This document shows positions 26,578-36,797 of a DNA stretch of 64,000 nt, piece by piece. The DNA is from Moritella sp. PE36 (GTDB taxonomy: Bacteria > Pseudomonadota > Gammaproteobacteria > Enterobacterales > Moritellaceae). The stretch spans positions 1 to 64,000 of the forward strand of contig NZ_ABCQ01000001.1 in the NCBI RefSeq assembly GCF_000170855.1, read 5' to 3'. Made by a program: the position numbers and the translations under genes. A model generated the notes under the pieces. It worked only from the letters and a program-made list of their open reading frames with translations, had not been told where the DNA came from and did not search any database. Position 1 is the stretch's first letter, and each line of letters opens with the position of its first letter.

Positions 26578-26750
26578 TATCAATTGATTCCTTAAGGTAA
26601 CAATATAGTAGGGTGACTGAGCTGATTACATCATCATTCAGTGATGCCAGCAGTATATCAAAATATTACCGTATCTGTTAATTTCAGCAAAGAACCTTAT
26701 TCATCGATAGGAGCGATACCTCATTAACGTCTCATATTCGCATCTATCAC

Positions 26751-28175
26751 TCATGCATCGGGCCGTAATATCCGCGCATCTGGCACTAATTTCCCGAGTT
26801 TTTCAGCAAACACCGCCTTTGCGCCTTCATCACCATGGACAATGCGTATCTCGCGTGGTTTATGTTTGATGTGTTTAACAAAATTGATTAAATCTAGCTG
26901 ATCAGCATGGGCTGAATAACCACTGATGGTATGAATACCGGCATTAATGGTGATGCGTTTACCGTTAAGATCCACATAACCCCCCTTAGGGCCATAGCGT
27001 TGGATTTCTCGACCGGGGGTACCTTGGGCTTGATAACCGACAAAGATAACATCCGCTTTGGCGTCCGGTAAAAATTGCGTCAGGTAATTGACGATACGAC
27101 CACCACTGCACATGCCACTGGCAGCAATGACAATAGCCGGCTTATCACGTTGGGACAGGTACTTAACAACGGTCAGGTGATCTTGGTGGCTGTCGATAGT
27201 ATACAGCTGGTCAAAATCCAGCGGATGGCGACCCTGTTTGAGTTTGCCTAACGCTTCTTTGTCCCACAGCGCTTTGAAGTCGCGGTATTTACTGGTGAAA
27301 TTGGCGGCCATTGGCGAATCGACGATGATTTCGATATGCTTCCATAAGCTATTGTCTGGTGCTGTATGAATAAACTGTTCGATTTCGTAGAGTAATTCCT
27401 GAGTACGACCAATACTGAATGCTGGGATCAGTACCACCCCATTATCACTCACCGCGTGTTCAATCACCGCTTGTAACTTTTGGCTACGTTGATTGCGATG
27501 TTCGTGTCGTTTATCACCATAAGTACTTTCGATGATTAACGTATCGGCGCGATATGGCGATCGGGGTGAGGATAATAGCGGGCTGTACGAAGCACCCAAA
27601 TCGCCTGAAAAAACGACACGGTGACGGCGAATGGGTTTATCGGTGGATAGTTCAATTTCGACATAGGCGGAACCAAGGATATGTCCTGCAGGACAAAACC
27701 GGATTTTCTGGCGTTGATAGCAGACTTCATCCGGTTTTATATCCTCTTTAGGGATTTTCAGTACCTCAATCGTTTGCCATTTTTGATAGGGTACGGAGAT
27801 GAGTTGGTTTTGTAATAGGGAGAGGCAAGCTTGGATGAGTTTTTTATCGCGGGTGACACCAACTTTAAGGGCATCTTCAATAACAAGGGGAAGCAGTGCA
27901 GCAGTGGCTTCGGTCGCGTATATCGGACCTGTGAATCCTGCGGCTAATAAATACGGTATGCGACCGACATGGTCAATATGGCAGTGGGTGACGATGAGCG
28001 CTTTAATGGTGCGGATATTAAAGTCGATAGAGAGTTGGTTTTTATTATTCTTACCCGCGGCTTCTGAACCTTGAAATAAGCCACAATCAATCAGTACTGA
28101 ATTGTAGTCATTCATATACAGCTGATGGCAAGATCCGGTCACGCCATTGACCGCACCGTGATGTAAAATACGCAT
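26751..28175 (-). CDS. Beta-CASP metallo-beta-lactamase (CPSF73/YSH1-like RNase family)
   Basis: The 474-residue protein begins MRILHHGAVNGVTGSCHQL and has the HCHIDHVGRIPYL zinc motif (about 60-72), VVFSGDLG, STYGDKRHE, the beta-CASP region (DSPMAANFTSKY, AASGMCSGGRIVNYL) and SGYSAHADQLDL. This is the architecture of nucleic-acid-processing beta-CASP enzymes related to CPSF73, often annotated as exonucleases. No sugar substrate is expected, so its place between galE and legB is odd. A decayed copy lies at 9750-10275. Possibly it marks an old chromosomal or mobile boundary within the polysaccharide locus. ATG 28175 has GGACGGAAA upstream. Confidence 0.9.
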   Translation of the reverse strand: MRILHHGAVNGVTGSCHQLYMNDYNSVLIDCGLFQGSEAAGKNNKNQLSIDFNIRTIKALIVTHCHIDHVGRIPYLLAAGFTGPIYATEATAALLPLVIEDALKVGVTRDKKLIQACLSLLQNQLISVPYQKWQTIEVLKIPKEDIKPDEVCYQRQKIRFCPAGHILGSAYVEIELSTDKPIRRHRVVFSGDLGASYSPLLSSPRSPYRADTLIIESTYGDKRHEHRNQRSQKLQAVIEHAVSDNGVVLIPAFSIGRTQELLYEIEQFIHTAPDNSLWKHIEIIVDSPMAANFTSKYRDFKALWDKEALGKLKQGRHPLDFDQLYTIDSHQDHLTVVKYLSQRDKPAIVIAASGMCSGGRIVNYLTQFLPDAKADVIFVGYQAQGTPGREIQRYGPKGGYVDLNGKRITINAGIHTISGYSAHADQLDLINFVKHIKHKPREIRIVHGDEGAKAVFAEKLGKLVPDARILRPDA

Positions 28176-28332
28176 TGTTTCCGTCCTTGGAAAGCAAGTT
28201 AAACGATAAATATAACGTTTAGTTTAAAATACTTAATCCAAGAAGGTAATAGGTCGTGATGCTGATTTAGGTATGACTTTAACTAAAAGCCAAGCTGAGC
28301 GATTTATATCGCCAAGCTTAACGACTTACGCT

Positions 28333-29340
28333 TTAATAACCATCAGGGTTATTTGATTGCCAGCGCCATGTATCAGCGGTCATATCACTAATACTACGCT
28401 CTGCTTTCCAGCCTAATTCGCGTTCGGCAAGTTCGGTGGCAGCATAACACTGCGCAATATCGCCTTCACGACGTGGCGATATTTGATAAGCCACCGTTTT
28501 ACCCGATGCTTGCTCAAAGGCTTTAACCATCTCTAATACGCTGTAACCCTGACCTGTGCCTAAGTTATACGTCACCAAACCTGGATTGGTCATTAGCTTA
28601 TCTAGCGCTTTTAAATGCCCTAAAGCTAGATCAACTACATGGATATAATCACGTACACCAGTACCATCAACCGTGGCATAATCATCACCAAACACGCTTA
28701 ATTGCTTTAGTTTACCCACGGCTACTTGTGAGATATATGGCATGAGGTTGTTAGGGATGTCATTTGGATCTTCACCAATCAAGCCACTCTCGTGTGAACC
28801 CACTGGATTGAAATAACGTAAACGGGCAATGTTCCAGCTGCTATCAGACTTATACAGATCGGCAAGGATCTCTTCGACCATTAACTTAGAACGGCCATAA
28901 GGATTGGTTGCCGACGTTGGGAAGCTTTCATCAATTGGCACAGAAGCCGGATCGCCATACACAGTTGCCGACGAACTAAACACAAAGTTCTTCACATTGT
29001 GCGCGTCCATCACTTCTAAGATGTTAATTGTCGTCGCAATATTATTACGGTAATAGGTTAATGGGATCTGATTCGACTCCCCTACCGCTTTTAGACCAGC
29101 AAAGTGGATCACCGCGTTAATATCATGCTCAGTAAAAATACGGTTTAATAATTCACTATCCAGTACATCACCACAATAAAAGCTTACTGATTTACCTGTG
29201 ATTGCTTTCACGCGCTTTAATGATTCTTCACTTGAATTACACAAGTTATCAATCACAACCACGTCTTGATTACTGTTTAATAACTCCAATACGGTATGAC
29301 TGCCGATATAACCCGCGCCGCCTGTGACTAATATTGTCAT
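28333..29340 (-). CDS. galE: UDP-glucose/UDP-GlcNAc 4-epimerase
   Basis: The 335-residue protein is a standard extended [12 protein letters not shown] at 7-15, [11 protein letters not shown] with the catalytic Ser, [11 protein letters not shown] with the Tyr-X3-Lys, and [14 protein letters not shown]. It interconverts UDP-Glc and UDP-Gal and, in some members, UDP-GlcNAc and UDP-GalNAc. It lies 69 bases after wecA. Usual GalE length is about 338. It supplies Gal or GalNAc for the glycans of this locus. Confidence 0.94.
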   Translation of the reverse strand: MTILVTGGAGYIGSHTVLELLNSNQDVVVIDNLCNSSEESLKRVKAITGKSVSFYCGDVLDSELLNRIFTEHDINAVIHFAGLKAVGESNQIPLTYYRNNIATTINILEVMDAHNVKNFVFSSSATVYGDPASVPIDESFPTSATNPYGRSKLMVEEILADLYKSDSSWNIARLRYFNPVGSHESGLIGEDPNDIPNNLMPYISQVAVGKLKQLSVFGDDYATVDGTGVRDYIHVVDLALGHLKALDKLMTNPGLVTYNLGTGQGYSVLEMVKAFEQASGKTVAYQISPRREGDIAQCYAATELAERELGWKAERSISDMTADTWRWQSNNPDGY

Positions 29341-29409
29341 GAAACTATTCCTGTTATTTGTATTGTATAAATGTATGTGTCTAAAAGTAATAATAACCCG
29401 TTGTTCATT

Positions 29410-30456
29410 CTAGCTAGCACGCCAAGCACGAAGCTTTGCGGTAATCACCCATACTTTCGATAGCAATAATTGATAAATAAAGAAACACACTAAGAACAGC
29501 GCCAGCATGATATATTCTGGAATGCCGACGATTTCAGCATAAATACCAAACGCAGCGTAGGCGATTGCGATAGAGCAGATAGCACATAAGTTTTGCGTGT
29601 TGTTTAATCCTAGACGCTGGAAGATATGATGCAAATGTTCACGATCGGGTTTAAACGGAGAGTCGCCACGGCGTATACGGCGGATCATAATAGCGGCCAT
29701 ATCCATTAACGGTACCGCTATTAACCACAGTGCCGTTACCGGACGTAATAGCGCGTCGCCTTTTTGTGATGATAGTAATAGGAACCAGATCACCGTAAAG
29801 CCAATCAACATACTGCCCGCGTCCCCCATAAATACTTTACGCTCACGGCCTAATAAACCTAAGTTGAACAGTACATAAGGCAGGATGATGACAATAAGAA
29901 CAAGACATAAGTAAGCCAAGTTACTTTGTTTGTCAATGCTAAGCACAAAACCTAAGCCACCCAGGGTTACTATAGATAACCCCCCCAGTAGACCGTCAAT
30001 ACCATCGACCATATTAAAGGCATTAATCGCCCCGACAACCGCGATCACAGTCACAAGATAACCCACTACCCCTAGGTTAATATCACCAAAGCCAAGCATA
30101 TTACCCAAGGTATGCAACTGGATATCGGCAACAAACATCATAACAACTGATAATCCGGCCTGTACAACAAAGCGAGTTTTAAAACTCAGATCGTATTTAT
30201 CATCCAATGCCCCAACCAAGGTAAGGATAAAAATAGACAGCATGTACAGGCGGTAGTTCGGCAGCAGATCTGGATTATTGAATAAGAAATACATGAACGA
30301 AATACAGATAGTAATACCACCAACCAAGGGGATAGCACCATCATGGTGTTTACGTTCATTTGGTTTATCAACTAAACCAATTTCTTTGGCTATTTTACGC
30401 ATGGTGAATAACGTAGTTAAAGAGAAAAAGAAAACAAAACCGAGTTCAATGAACAT
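29410..30456 (-). CDS. wecA: Undecaprenyl-phosphate N-acetylglucosaminyl 1-phosphate transferase (WecA/Rfe)
   Basis: The 348-residue polytopic membrane protein (about 11 helices) has NERKHHDGAIPLVGG, ALDDKYDLS, NAFNMVDGIDGLLGG and VFMGDAGSMLIGF, the Mg-binding and UDP-sugar motifs of the WecA/MraY family, and the HLHH motif (REHLHHIFQRLG). It starts repeat units by moving GlcNAc-1-P to undecaprenyl phosphate. It is the second initiating enzyme of the locus beside the PglC-like one. A run of seven G lies within it (29980-29986). No gene lies immediately upstream, so it may have its own promoter in the 548-base gap. Confidence 0.94.
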   Translation of the reverse strand: MFIELGFVFFFSLTTLFTMRKIAKEIGLVDKPNERKHHDGAIPLVGGITICISFMYFLFNNPDLLPNYRLYMLSIFILTLVGALDDKYDLSFKTRFVVQAGLSVVMMFVADIQLHTLGNMLGFGDINLGVVGYLVTVIAVVGAINAFNMVDGIDGLLGGLSIVTLGGLGFVLSIDKQSNLAYLCLVLIVIILPYVLFNLGLLGRERKVFMGDAGSMLIGFTVIWFLLLSSQKGDALLRPVTALWLIAVPLMDMAAIMIRRIRRGDSPFKPDREHLHHIFQRLGLNNTQNLCAICSIAIAYAAFGIYAEIVGIPEYIMLALFLVCFFIYQLLLSKVWVITAKLRAWRAS

Positions 30457-31004
30457 GCTTTTTATAACCTTGATTAGTTTGAATAATGGTAGGAATACGT
30501 AGTATGGTGTCGATCAGAATATTGATATGGATTTGGACTTTCATCCATTTAAAAATAAATAACTATACTCAAATTAATTCGAGAGAGTATATCAGAAATT
30601 AATGGGTATATCTGGACAACGTACCCTAATGCAAATGGTAGTACCACGCTCGCTGCACTCTTATTTAAGTTAACATTGCAACTATTCTGACACTGGGGGA
30701 TTCAATCAGTGGCTTGTTTATATTGACATTGATTTAGTTGCAGGCAGAAAGCGCGTACCGTAACAGGCTGCAGGAAAGAGGCATTTTTCATAATGGAATT
30801 GGCCTAATATTGTTTATGTTAACCGTAGGGATCTTATTTTTTAGTTTTATCTTAGCGGATCTAATATCTCAAAAAACAGGAATAAAACAGAAAATTTTCT
30901 GTCTCATCACTGTCTCAAAATAATTTTCATGGAATATAACAAATTGAAATTAAGATGCTATTTAATAATCCCCCAATAAAACTGACTATTATGTATGAAT
31001 CAAT
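30457..31004. other. 548-base gap between wecA and manB, possible remnant element
   Basis: No convincing gene. A 61-codon plus-strand frame at 30738-30923 encodes one hydrophobic helix but has no ribosome site, no recognisable family and opposite orientation to everything around. A 9-bp inverted repeat (TGGGGGATT at 30694-30702, AATCCCCCA at 30967-30975) brackets about 280 bases and could be the ends of a small decayed insertion element. The part next to wecA is AT-rich and probably carries its promoter. Confidence 0.45.
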
Positions 31005-32429
31005 TTACGATTTAATGAATTGAATCTGCTGCAATGCTTGATTCACTAAATCCTGAGCTTGTTCTATTGAATTTGATTCCGCGTAGCAACGTAGTTCAGG
31101 TGCATTACCCGACGGACGGAAATGAATAATATCACCATTCATTAATGTCATACGCAAACCATCAGTCGTATCGATTCCAGCGACAACAAACTCAGAGAAA
31201 CCTAATTGAGTTAAGAAATACTCAGGTTGTTCTTTAGCTACTTTTAAAATGGCTAAACTTTTTTCGGTTGCAAAATTTTGAATACGATCACTGTGAGTCA
31301 TACGCTGCGGCAATGTGTTAACTAACGCTGAAATATTATTTTCACTTGCTGCGGCTAACAACATTAACGCAGGTAATACCGCATCACGCGTTGGTAATGC
31401 TTTAACGATTTTATTATTAACAACAACATCAGAACCTAATAAGAAACCACCATTAGCCTCAAAACCCGCGACTGAATCGTAATCTTTAGCTAATTGTTCA
31501 AATTCAGCGATGACATACGGTGAACCGATTTTAGTACGCGTAACATGGCTAAATAACTCACAGCTTTCAATCGCAGTATTACAACTCACTGGTACGGCTA
31601 ATGCCTCAATCTTCATTGCATTCGCACACAATAAACCCAATACATCGCCACGTAGCCAATCACCATTTTCATCTGCAACTAACGGGCGATCACCATCACC
31701 ATCGGTAGAGAAAATAAAATCAAGATCATATTGTGCAGACCAATTTTTCGCTTTTAGTTTATCTGCTTCCGATACTGCTTCAGTATCGATAGGGACAAAC
31801 ACATCGCTACGCTCTAGCGCAATCACATCTGCACCAAGCGCAATAAACATATCTGCATACAGATCACGACCAGCACTAGAATGCTCGTAAATACCAACAC
31901 GTTTACCAGCAAGTAATGTGCTATCAAATAAAGAGGTATATCGCTCAACATAGGCTACAGCAGCTTTAGTATTTGTTACTAATTCAGGAAGGTCAGAAAT
32001 AGCTTCAAATTCAGCAGTTGCATTTAAAATACCTTGTTCATCAGCTTTACTGATCTCACCGTCGGGACGATAAAATTTAAGGCCATTACGATCAAAAGGA
32101 ATATGACTACCAGTGACCATGATACACGGTATGTTATCTTGCATTGAAATATAAGCTAAAGCGGGTGTTGGTACAACGCCATAATAGATAGCTTCAATAC
32201 CAAGTTGCTCTAATGCTTTAATGCATGCTTGTGCCATCGCAGGACTGCTAGGACGATTATCAATCGCGATTGCTACTTGCTTAAATGTAAATTGCTTTTT
32301 TATACAGCTAATAAAAGCATGAGTAAATGCAGCGCAAGCATTATCTGTAAATTGAGTAACTAACCCACGCGCACCACTAGTACCAAATTGAATGCCTGAT
32401 TTTATTATTTCGTTAGAACTAATTAACAT
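31005..32429 (-). CDS. manB: Phosphomannomutase
   Basis: The 474-residue protein has FGTSGARGLVTQF, DNRPSSP, the phospho-serine loop VTGSHIPFDRNGLKFY (Ser108), STDGDGDRPL (Mg site) and HFRPSGNAPELRCY. It converts mannose-6-P to mannose-1-P for ManC. The start codon overlaps the manC stop (TAATG), so the two are coupled. A truncated copy of its C-terminus is at 2234-2612. Family members may act on glucosamine phosphates as well, so a contribution to the GDP-amino sugar route is possible. Confidence 0.94.
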   Translation of the reverse strand: MLISSNEIIKSGIQFGTSGARGLVTQFTDNACAAFTHAFISCIKKQFTFKQVAIAIDNRPSSPAMAQACIKALEQLGIEAIYYGVVPTPALAYISMQDNIPCIMVTGSHIPFDRNGLKFYRPDGEISKADEQGILNATAEFEAISDLPELVTNTKAAVAYVERYTSLFDSTLLAGKRVGIYEHSSAGRDLYADMFIALGADVIALERSDVFVPIDTEAVSEADKLKAKNWSAQYDLDFIFSTDGDGDRPLVADENGDWLRGDVLGLLCANAMKIEALAVPVSCNTAIESCELFSHVTRTKIGSPYVIAEFEQLAKDYDSVAGFEANGGFLLGSDVVVNNKIVKALPTRDAVLPALMLLAAASENNISALVNTLPQRMTHSDRIQNFATEKSLAILKVAKEQPEYFLTQLGFSEFVVAGIDTTDGLRMTLMNGDIIHFRPSGNAPELRCYAESNSIEQAQDLVNQALQQIQFIKS

Positions 32430-33841
32430 TATACTCTCCCGTATTTGTCATCGAAACGCACAATATCATCTTCACCAAGGTAAGAACCTGTTTGCACTTC
32501 AATCAGTTCAAGAGGTAATACGCCAGGATTTTCTAATGCGTGAATTTGACCCAGAGGGATATATGTCGATTCATTTTCTGTTACTAAGAATGTTTTATCA
32601 CCATTCGTTACTTTTGCAGTACCCGATACCACGATCCAGTGTTCTGCGCGGTGGTGATGCATTTGAATTGATAATTTCGCACCCGGTTTTACTGTAATAC
32701 GTTTAACTTGATCGCGGTCACCAAAATCAAGTGAGTCATACTTCCCCCAAGGACGGTATACTTCTCGGTGTATCTTATGCTCTGTTCGTCCAGCTTGTTT
32801 GAGGTGATTAACAATTTTCTTTACATCTTGAACTCGGTCTTTATTGGCAACTAAAATCGCATCTTTTGTTTCAACAACAACAATATTATCAATACCCACA
32901 GTTGCTATAAGCTTATTCTCAGAGTAAAAGTAACCATTTGAAGAATCAATACTAATTACATCACCTTTGGTGACATTGTTATTTTCATCTTTTACAGAAA
33001 CATCCCATAATGCAGACCATGAACCAACATCACTCCAACCGGCATCCATTGGTACAACCATTACATCAGCACTTTTCTCCATTACTGCATAATCAATCGA
33101 ATCGTCAGGACATAATTCAAATGCAGCTTTATCAACACGAATAAAACCCATATCTGAATTAGTTTCAGACATTGCATTTACACACGCGGCAATAATTTCT
33201 GGATGATGAATTTTTAATTCTTCAATATAACGTGAGGCTTTAAACAAGAACATACCACTGTTCCAGTAATAATCACCACTATCAAGATAACGTTGTGCAG
33301 TTCCTAAATCTGGTTTTTCTACAAACTGATTTACACTAAATGCGGCACCTTTAGCTTCACCCGCATTGATATAACCATAGCCGGTTTCTGGTGAAGTAGG
33401 TACGATACCGAATGTAACTAATTTACCGTCTAGAGCAAAAGGTAATGCTTTTTCAACTGATGACTGAAATGCTGCAGTATCTTCAATTAAATGGTCTGCT
33501 GCGAGTACTAATAAAACAGGATCTTCGTCTTGTTTCGCAGTCTTTAATGCTTGTAATGCAGCCAAAGCAATAGCAGGTGCTGTATTACGGCCAACAGGCT
33601 CTAATATAATACCACTATGCTCAAAACCACCTAAACGCAATTGCTCTGCAGCAATAAAGCGGTGCTCTTCATTACAAATTAATAGTGGTGCTTGATGTTC
33701 AATACCAGAAAGACGTGCAACAGTTTGCTGCAACATAGATAATTCACCAGTCACAGTTAAAAACTGTTTAGGGTAAAGCTCTCGAGAAAGCGGCCATAAA
33801 CGACTGCCAGTGCCGCCAGCCATAATTACAGGAATTAACAT
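32429..33841 (-). CDS. manC: Mannose-1-phosphate guanylyltransferase / mannose-6-phosphate isomerase (bifunctional)
   Basis: The 470-residue protein starts [20 protein letters not shown], the pyrophosphorylase signature, with FVEKPDL and [10 protein letters not shown] in the transferase domain. The C-terminal cupin domain (from about 350) has [30 protein letters not shown] and [14 protein letters not shown], the type II isomerase part. It makes GDP-mannose. No gmd or other GDP-mannose-converting gene is seen in the window, so mannose itself is the probable building block. Confidence 0.95.
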   Translation of the reverse strand: MLIPVIMAGGTGSRLWPLSRELYPKQFLTVTGELSMLQQTVARLSGIEHQAPLLICNEEHRFIAAEQLRLGGFEHSGIILEPVGRNTAPAIALAALQALKTAKQDEDPVLLVLAADHLIEDTAAFQSSVEKALPFALDGKLVTFGIVPTSPETGYGYINAGEAKGAAFSVNQFVEKPDLGTAQRYLDSGDYYWNSGMFLFKASRYIEELKIHHPEIIAACVNAMSETNSDMGFIRVDKAAFELCPDDSIDYAVMEKSADVMVVPMDAGWSDVGSWSALWDVSVKDENNNVTKGDVISIDSSNGYFYSENKLIATVGIDNIVVVETKDAILVANKDRVQDVKKIVNHLKQAGRTEHKIHREVYRPWGKYDSLDFGDRDQVKRITVKPGAKLSIQMHHHRAEHWIVVSGTAKVTNGDKTFLVTENESTYIPLGQIHALENPGVLPLELIEVQTGSYLGEDDIVRFDDKYGRV

Positions 33842-33849
33842 AGATTACC

Positions 33850-35070
33850 TTATTTTAATTTTTTAAATATATTCAACATTTTTTCGGCCATTAAATCTCG
33901 ACTAAATTCTGAAGCAGATTTAATACTGTCATTTTTTAACTCTGTATATAGCCTTGATTCATTTTTCAACTTTAAAATACCGTTAACGATTTCATTTACA
34001 TTCTCTGGTTGAACGGTTATTCCTGAGTTTGTGTTTTTAATAATAGCGGTTGCTTCACCTTCAGGAACACTCATAATTGTTGGAATTCCCATCCCCATAC
34101 ATTCAAATATCTTTGAGGGAATAACAGTTTTAAATAGATCACTATTTTTAAGTGGTACTAAAGATACATCGCATAACGACCATACTCTAGGCATCATATC
34201 TTTAGGTTGACGGTCTATAAGTACTACATTATTTAATTTTTTATTTTTAACTAGATCTACCACTTTTTGTCTTGCTGCACCGCCCCCAGCAAAAACAATA
34301 CGAATATCGGATTCTGATTGTAATTTTTCCGCTACAGCTACAATATTTTCTAAGCCATGAGCCATACCGTGAGTACCGATATAACCAGCTACAAACTTAC
34401 CCTCTAAGTCATATTTTTTAGCTAGTTTTTTATCTTTTTCTAGTGCTGGCTCATATTTAGACAAATCGACACCATTTAAAACAACATCTATTTTATTTCC
34501 ATCAATACCACGCTCAATTAATTCTTTTTTAAAAGAATGAGTAACAGTGATAATAGAATCAGCACGGCGATATAAAAATAACTCGAGTTTTTCCAATAAG
34601 CGGATAACATTACTGTCTTTCATTGCGCCAACAGCAGTAATAGATGCCGGCCATATATCGCGCAACTCAAATACAAATGGCTTACGTCTTACTACCGATA
34701 GAACCCAACCGGCACAGGCACAGAAAAATTGTGGGGATGTTGCAACGATTACATCAGGTTTCGTTTGAAATAGTCCTGCAATAAACCCCATGACCATGAA
34801 TGACATATAATCAAGAATTCGCTTAACAAACCCTTCATTTGCCGTAATATAAGTTTTGACTCGAATTACATTAATACCGTCTAAATCACTTTTTTGATAT
34901 AACGTATTTTTATAACCGTCAAATACCCTACCTTCAGGAAAATTAGGTGCGCAGGTAATTACTGTAACCTTGTGCCCCGCTTGTACCCAACGAACTGCGT
35001 GTTCATAAGTACGCGTAGCAGGTGCATTTCCTTCTGGTGGAAAATTATCGGTTAAAAATAAAATATGCAC
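33850..35070 (-). CDS. Glycosyltransferase family 4 (WbuB-like)
   Basis: The 406-residue GT-B protein starts HILFLTDNFPPEGNAPATRTYEHA and has ITCAPNFPEGRVFDGY, FELRDIWPASI, VVLNGVDLSKYEP, GYIGTHGMAHGLENI and PSKIFECMGMGIPTI, the pattern of WbuB-type transferases often linked to FucNAc. The start is a GTG overlapping the stop of the heparinase-like gene. It is coupled to that gene, a pairing common in O-antigen/capsule loci. Donor sugar is not certain. Confidence 0.88.
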   Translation of the reverse strand: MHILFLTDNFPPEGNAPATRTYEHAVRWVQAGHKVTVITCAPNFPEGRVFDGYKNTLYQKSDLDGINVIRVKTYITANEGFVKRILDYMSFMVMGFIAGLFQTKPDVIVATSPQFFCACAGWVLSVVRRKPFVFELRDIWPASITAVGAMKDSNVIRLLEKLELFLYRRADSIITVTHSFKKELIERGIDGNKIDVVLNGVDLSKYEPALEKDKKLAKKYDLEGKFVAGYIGTHGMAHGLENIVAVAEKLQSESDIRIVFAGGGAARQKVVDLVKNKKLNNVVLIDRQPKDMMPRVWSLCDVSLVPLKNSDLFKTVIPSKIFECMGMGIPTIMSVPEGEATAIIKNTNSGITVQPENVNEIVNGILKLKNESRLYTELKNDSIKSASEFSRDLMAEKMLNIFKKLK

Positions 35071-36716
35071 TATTTCTTACTCCATATACATGATACTTGC
35101 ATCAAATTATCCGTAAATTTGAAGCATAATTTTTTACTTGGAATCGAAATACCAAACTCAGGATGCCAAGTTGTATCAACAATTGAAACTTGGGCCTTTT
35201 CTACTGTAATATTAATGATGTAATTATTTGTTACTAAATAAATTGTACTATTAGTAATATTTAATACTGTAACATCTGGGTGTAGGTGTAAATAACTCTC
35301 AGCTTGTTCAAATGTACCTTCCAAATGATCAATAATATCAAGCGAATTATAAGTAACGGTCCACTTACGATTATGTATACAGTTAACACCTTGCTTTTTA
35401 AAGCCGTCATGCTCTGCTGAAAATGACACAGCATTACGATTAACCTCACCAACTACACGATTTCTCAATGTCGCTCGTTTAGCTACGCGAAAACCACTCC
35501 ATACTTGTGAGGAGTTTAAGTCATCCACAGATACTGTATTATGAGCTTTTGTTTGACGCTGTCGTAAACGCTCTTCACTTAATCCATACCCAGATATACC
35601 TGAGTTAACGAAGATACGTTGGGTGCCAAGTGATAACTCAAAAGACAGGGTATCAGCATGTGCATGACCGGGGATATAATCTGGACCAATAGCAGCTAAG
35701 TCGGCTATTAATGACATATCCTTTGATTTAACAATTACGTAACCAGAATCTGTTAAATCAATTAATTTAATATTATTTACTTCATATTTTTGAGTTAATG
35801 TCTTAAAGCCTAATACACTTGCATAACCGTAAATAGTATTGTTGCTTGGTGCAATACCGAATACTGAATCATTAAAGAAACTAATTTCACCATCGTTATG
35901 ACTCATCACTTTTAACCATTGCAGCATTTTTAAAATAGCTGAATGTGTGTTTTTGATAACTTGCTGGGATACTTTATTAGGATATGTCTTAAAAATATTA
36001 ATTAAATCGAGTAAGTCAACAAGCATTATAGCGTGATACATAGGTGTTAATTCAAAATTACCACCATCATTTAATACTTGCTCTTTTAGCTCTCGATTGT
36101 AAATAGCTAAACCGGTATTTAACCATGATTTGGCATTGCCACAATCAAAATACAACCCTGAAAATATAAGTGCTTTTGCATTAACAAAAAGGTGATTACC
36201 TAAGATATGAGTTTCTAGATCTTGGGATAAAAAATCTGCTTGTTGCGCTAGGCTATCTAAAATATGTTGTTCTGGTGATATGTGCCCTAAAAAAGATTTT
36301 ATCCAGTTAACAATACGTAATGATGTCGGATAAGGTTCCCAACCATTACCAACAGCAGGTGGGTTTTCATCGATCCAACGTTGAATAAATTTAAGCTGAC
36401 TAGCAGTACGCTTATTACTATCCAATGCACATAAATCATCGAAGTAGTGCAAATTGTATAACCATAATTTAGCCTCATTATCGTTATTCCAACTTGCTTT
36501 GTCTTTAATATCAGCGCGATGATTTAAAAAAATAACTTGATCATAATCGAATATCTTTCGATTATACAGACCATAAGTAATCCACTGACCTGATATCTCA
36601 GTTAATGAACTTGTTATTGCATTAAACTTAGGATGAAGGATTTTTTTTAGGATGCGATTAATAATTTGTGTTGTTTTTAGGTGTTTTACGGTGTGAAAGT
36701 AAATTGCTATTTTCAT
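35070..36716 (-). CDS. Heparinase II/III-family protein
   Basis: The 548-residue protein has an N-terminal helical (alpha/alpha toroid) domain with WLYNLHYFDDL, GWEPYPTSLRIVNWIKS and ETHILGNHLFVNAKAL. A C-terminal beta-sandwich has DYIPGHAHADTLSFEL and RQTKAHNTVSVDD, where the catalytic His and Tyr of heparinase II/III lie. No signal peptide is evident, unlike exported lyases. Such proteins sit in many O-antigen and capsule loci beside WbuB-type transferases; their role is not settled, with lyase trimming of chains or another sugar reaction both proposed. The gap to the acyltransferase gene upstream is 81 bases. Confidence 0.9.
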   Translation of the reverse strand: MKIAIYFHTVKHLKTTQIINRILKKILHPKFNAITSSLTEISGQWITYGLYNRKIFDYDQVIFLNHRADIKDKASWNNDNEAKLWLYNLHYFDDLCALDSNKRTASQLKFIQRWIDENPPAVGNGWEPYPTSLRIVNWIKSFLGHISPEQHILDSLAQQADFLSQDLETHILGNHLFVNAKALIFSGLYFDCGNAKSWLNTGLAIYNRELKEQVLNDGGNFELTPMYHAIMLVDLLDLINIFKTYPNKVSQQVIKNTHSAILKMLQWLKVMSHNDGEISFFNDSVFGIAPSNNTIYGYASVLGFKTLTQKYEVNNIKLIDLTDSGYVIVKSKDMSLIADLAAIGPDYIPGHAHADTLSFELSLGTQRIFVNSGISGYGLSEERLRQRQTKAHNTVSVDDLNSSQVWSGFRVAKRATLRNRVVGEVNRNAVSFSAEHDGFKKQGVNCIHNRKWTVTYNSLDIIDHLEGTFEQAESYLHLHPDVTVLNITNSTIYLVTNNYIINITVEKAQVSIVDTTWHPEFGISIPSKKLCFKFTDNLMQVSCIWSKK

Positions 36717-36797
36717 ATTTCCAAAAAAGATAGTTATCTATCCTAGTTCCTTATTGACAACTTGGTATCATACGATGTTATTTTATGAGTATATTTA

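Noticed and set aside
30738-30923. 61-codon plus-strand frame with one hydrophobic helix
   Set aside because: No ribosome site, no known family, opposite to the operon, and inside a probable decayed element.
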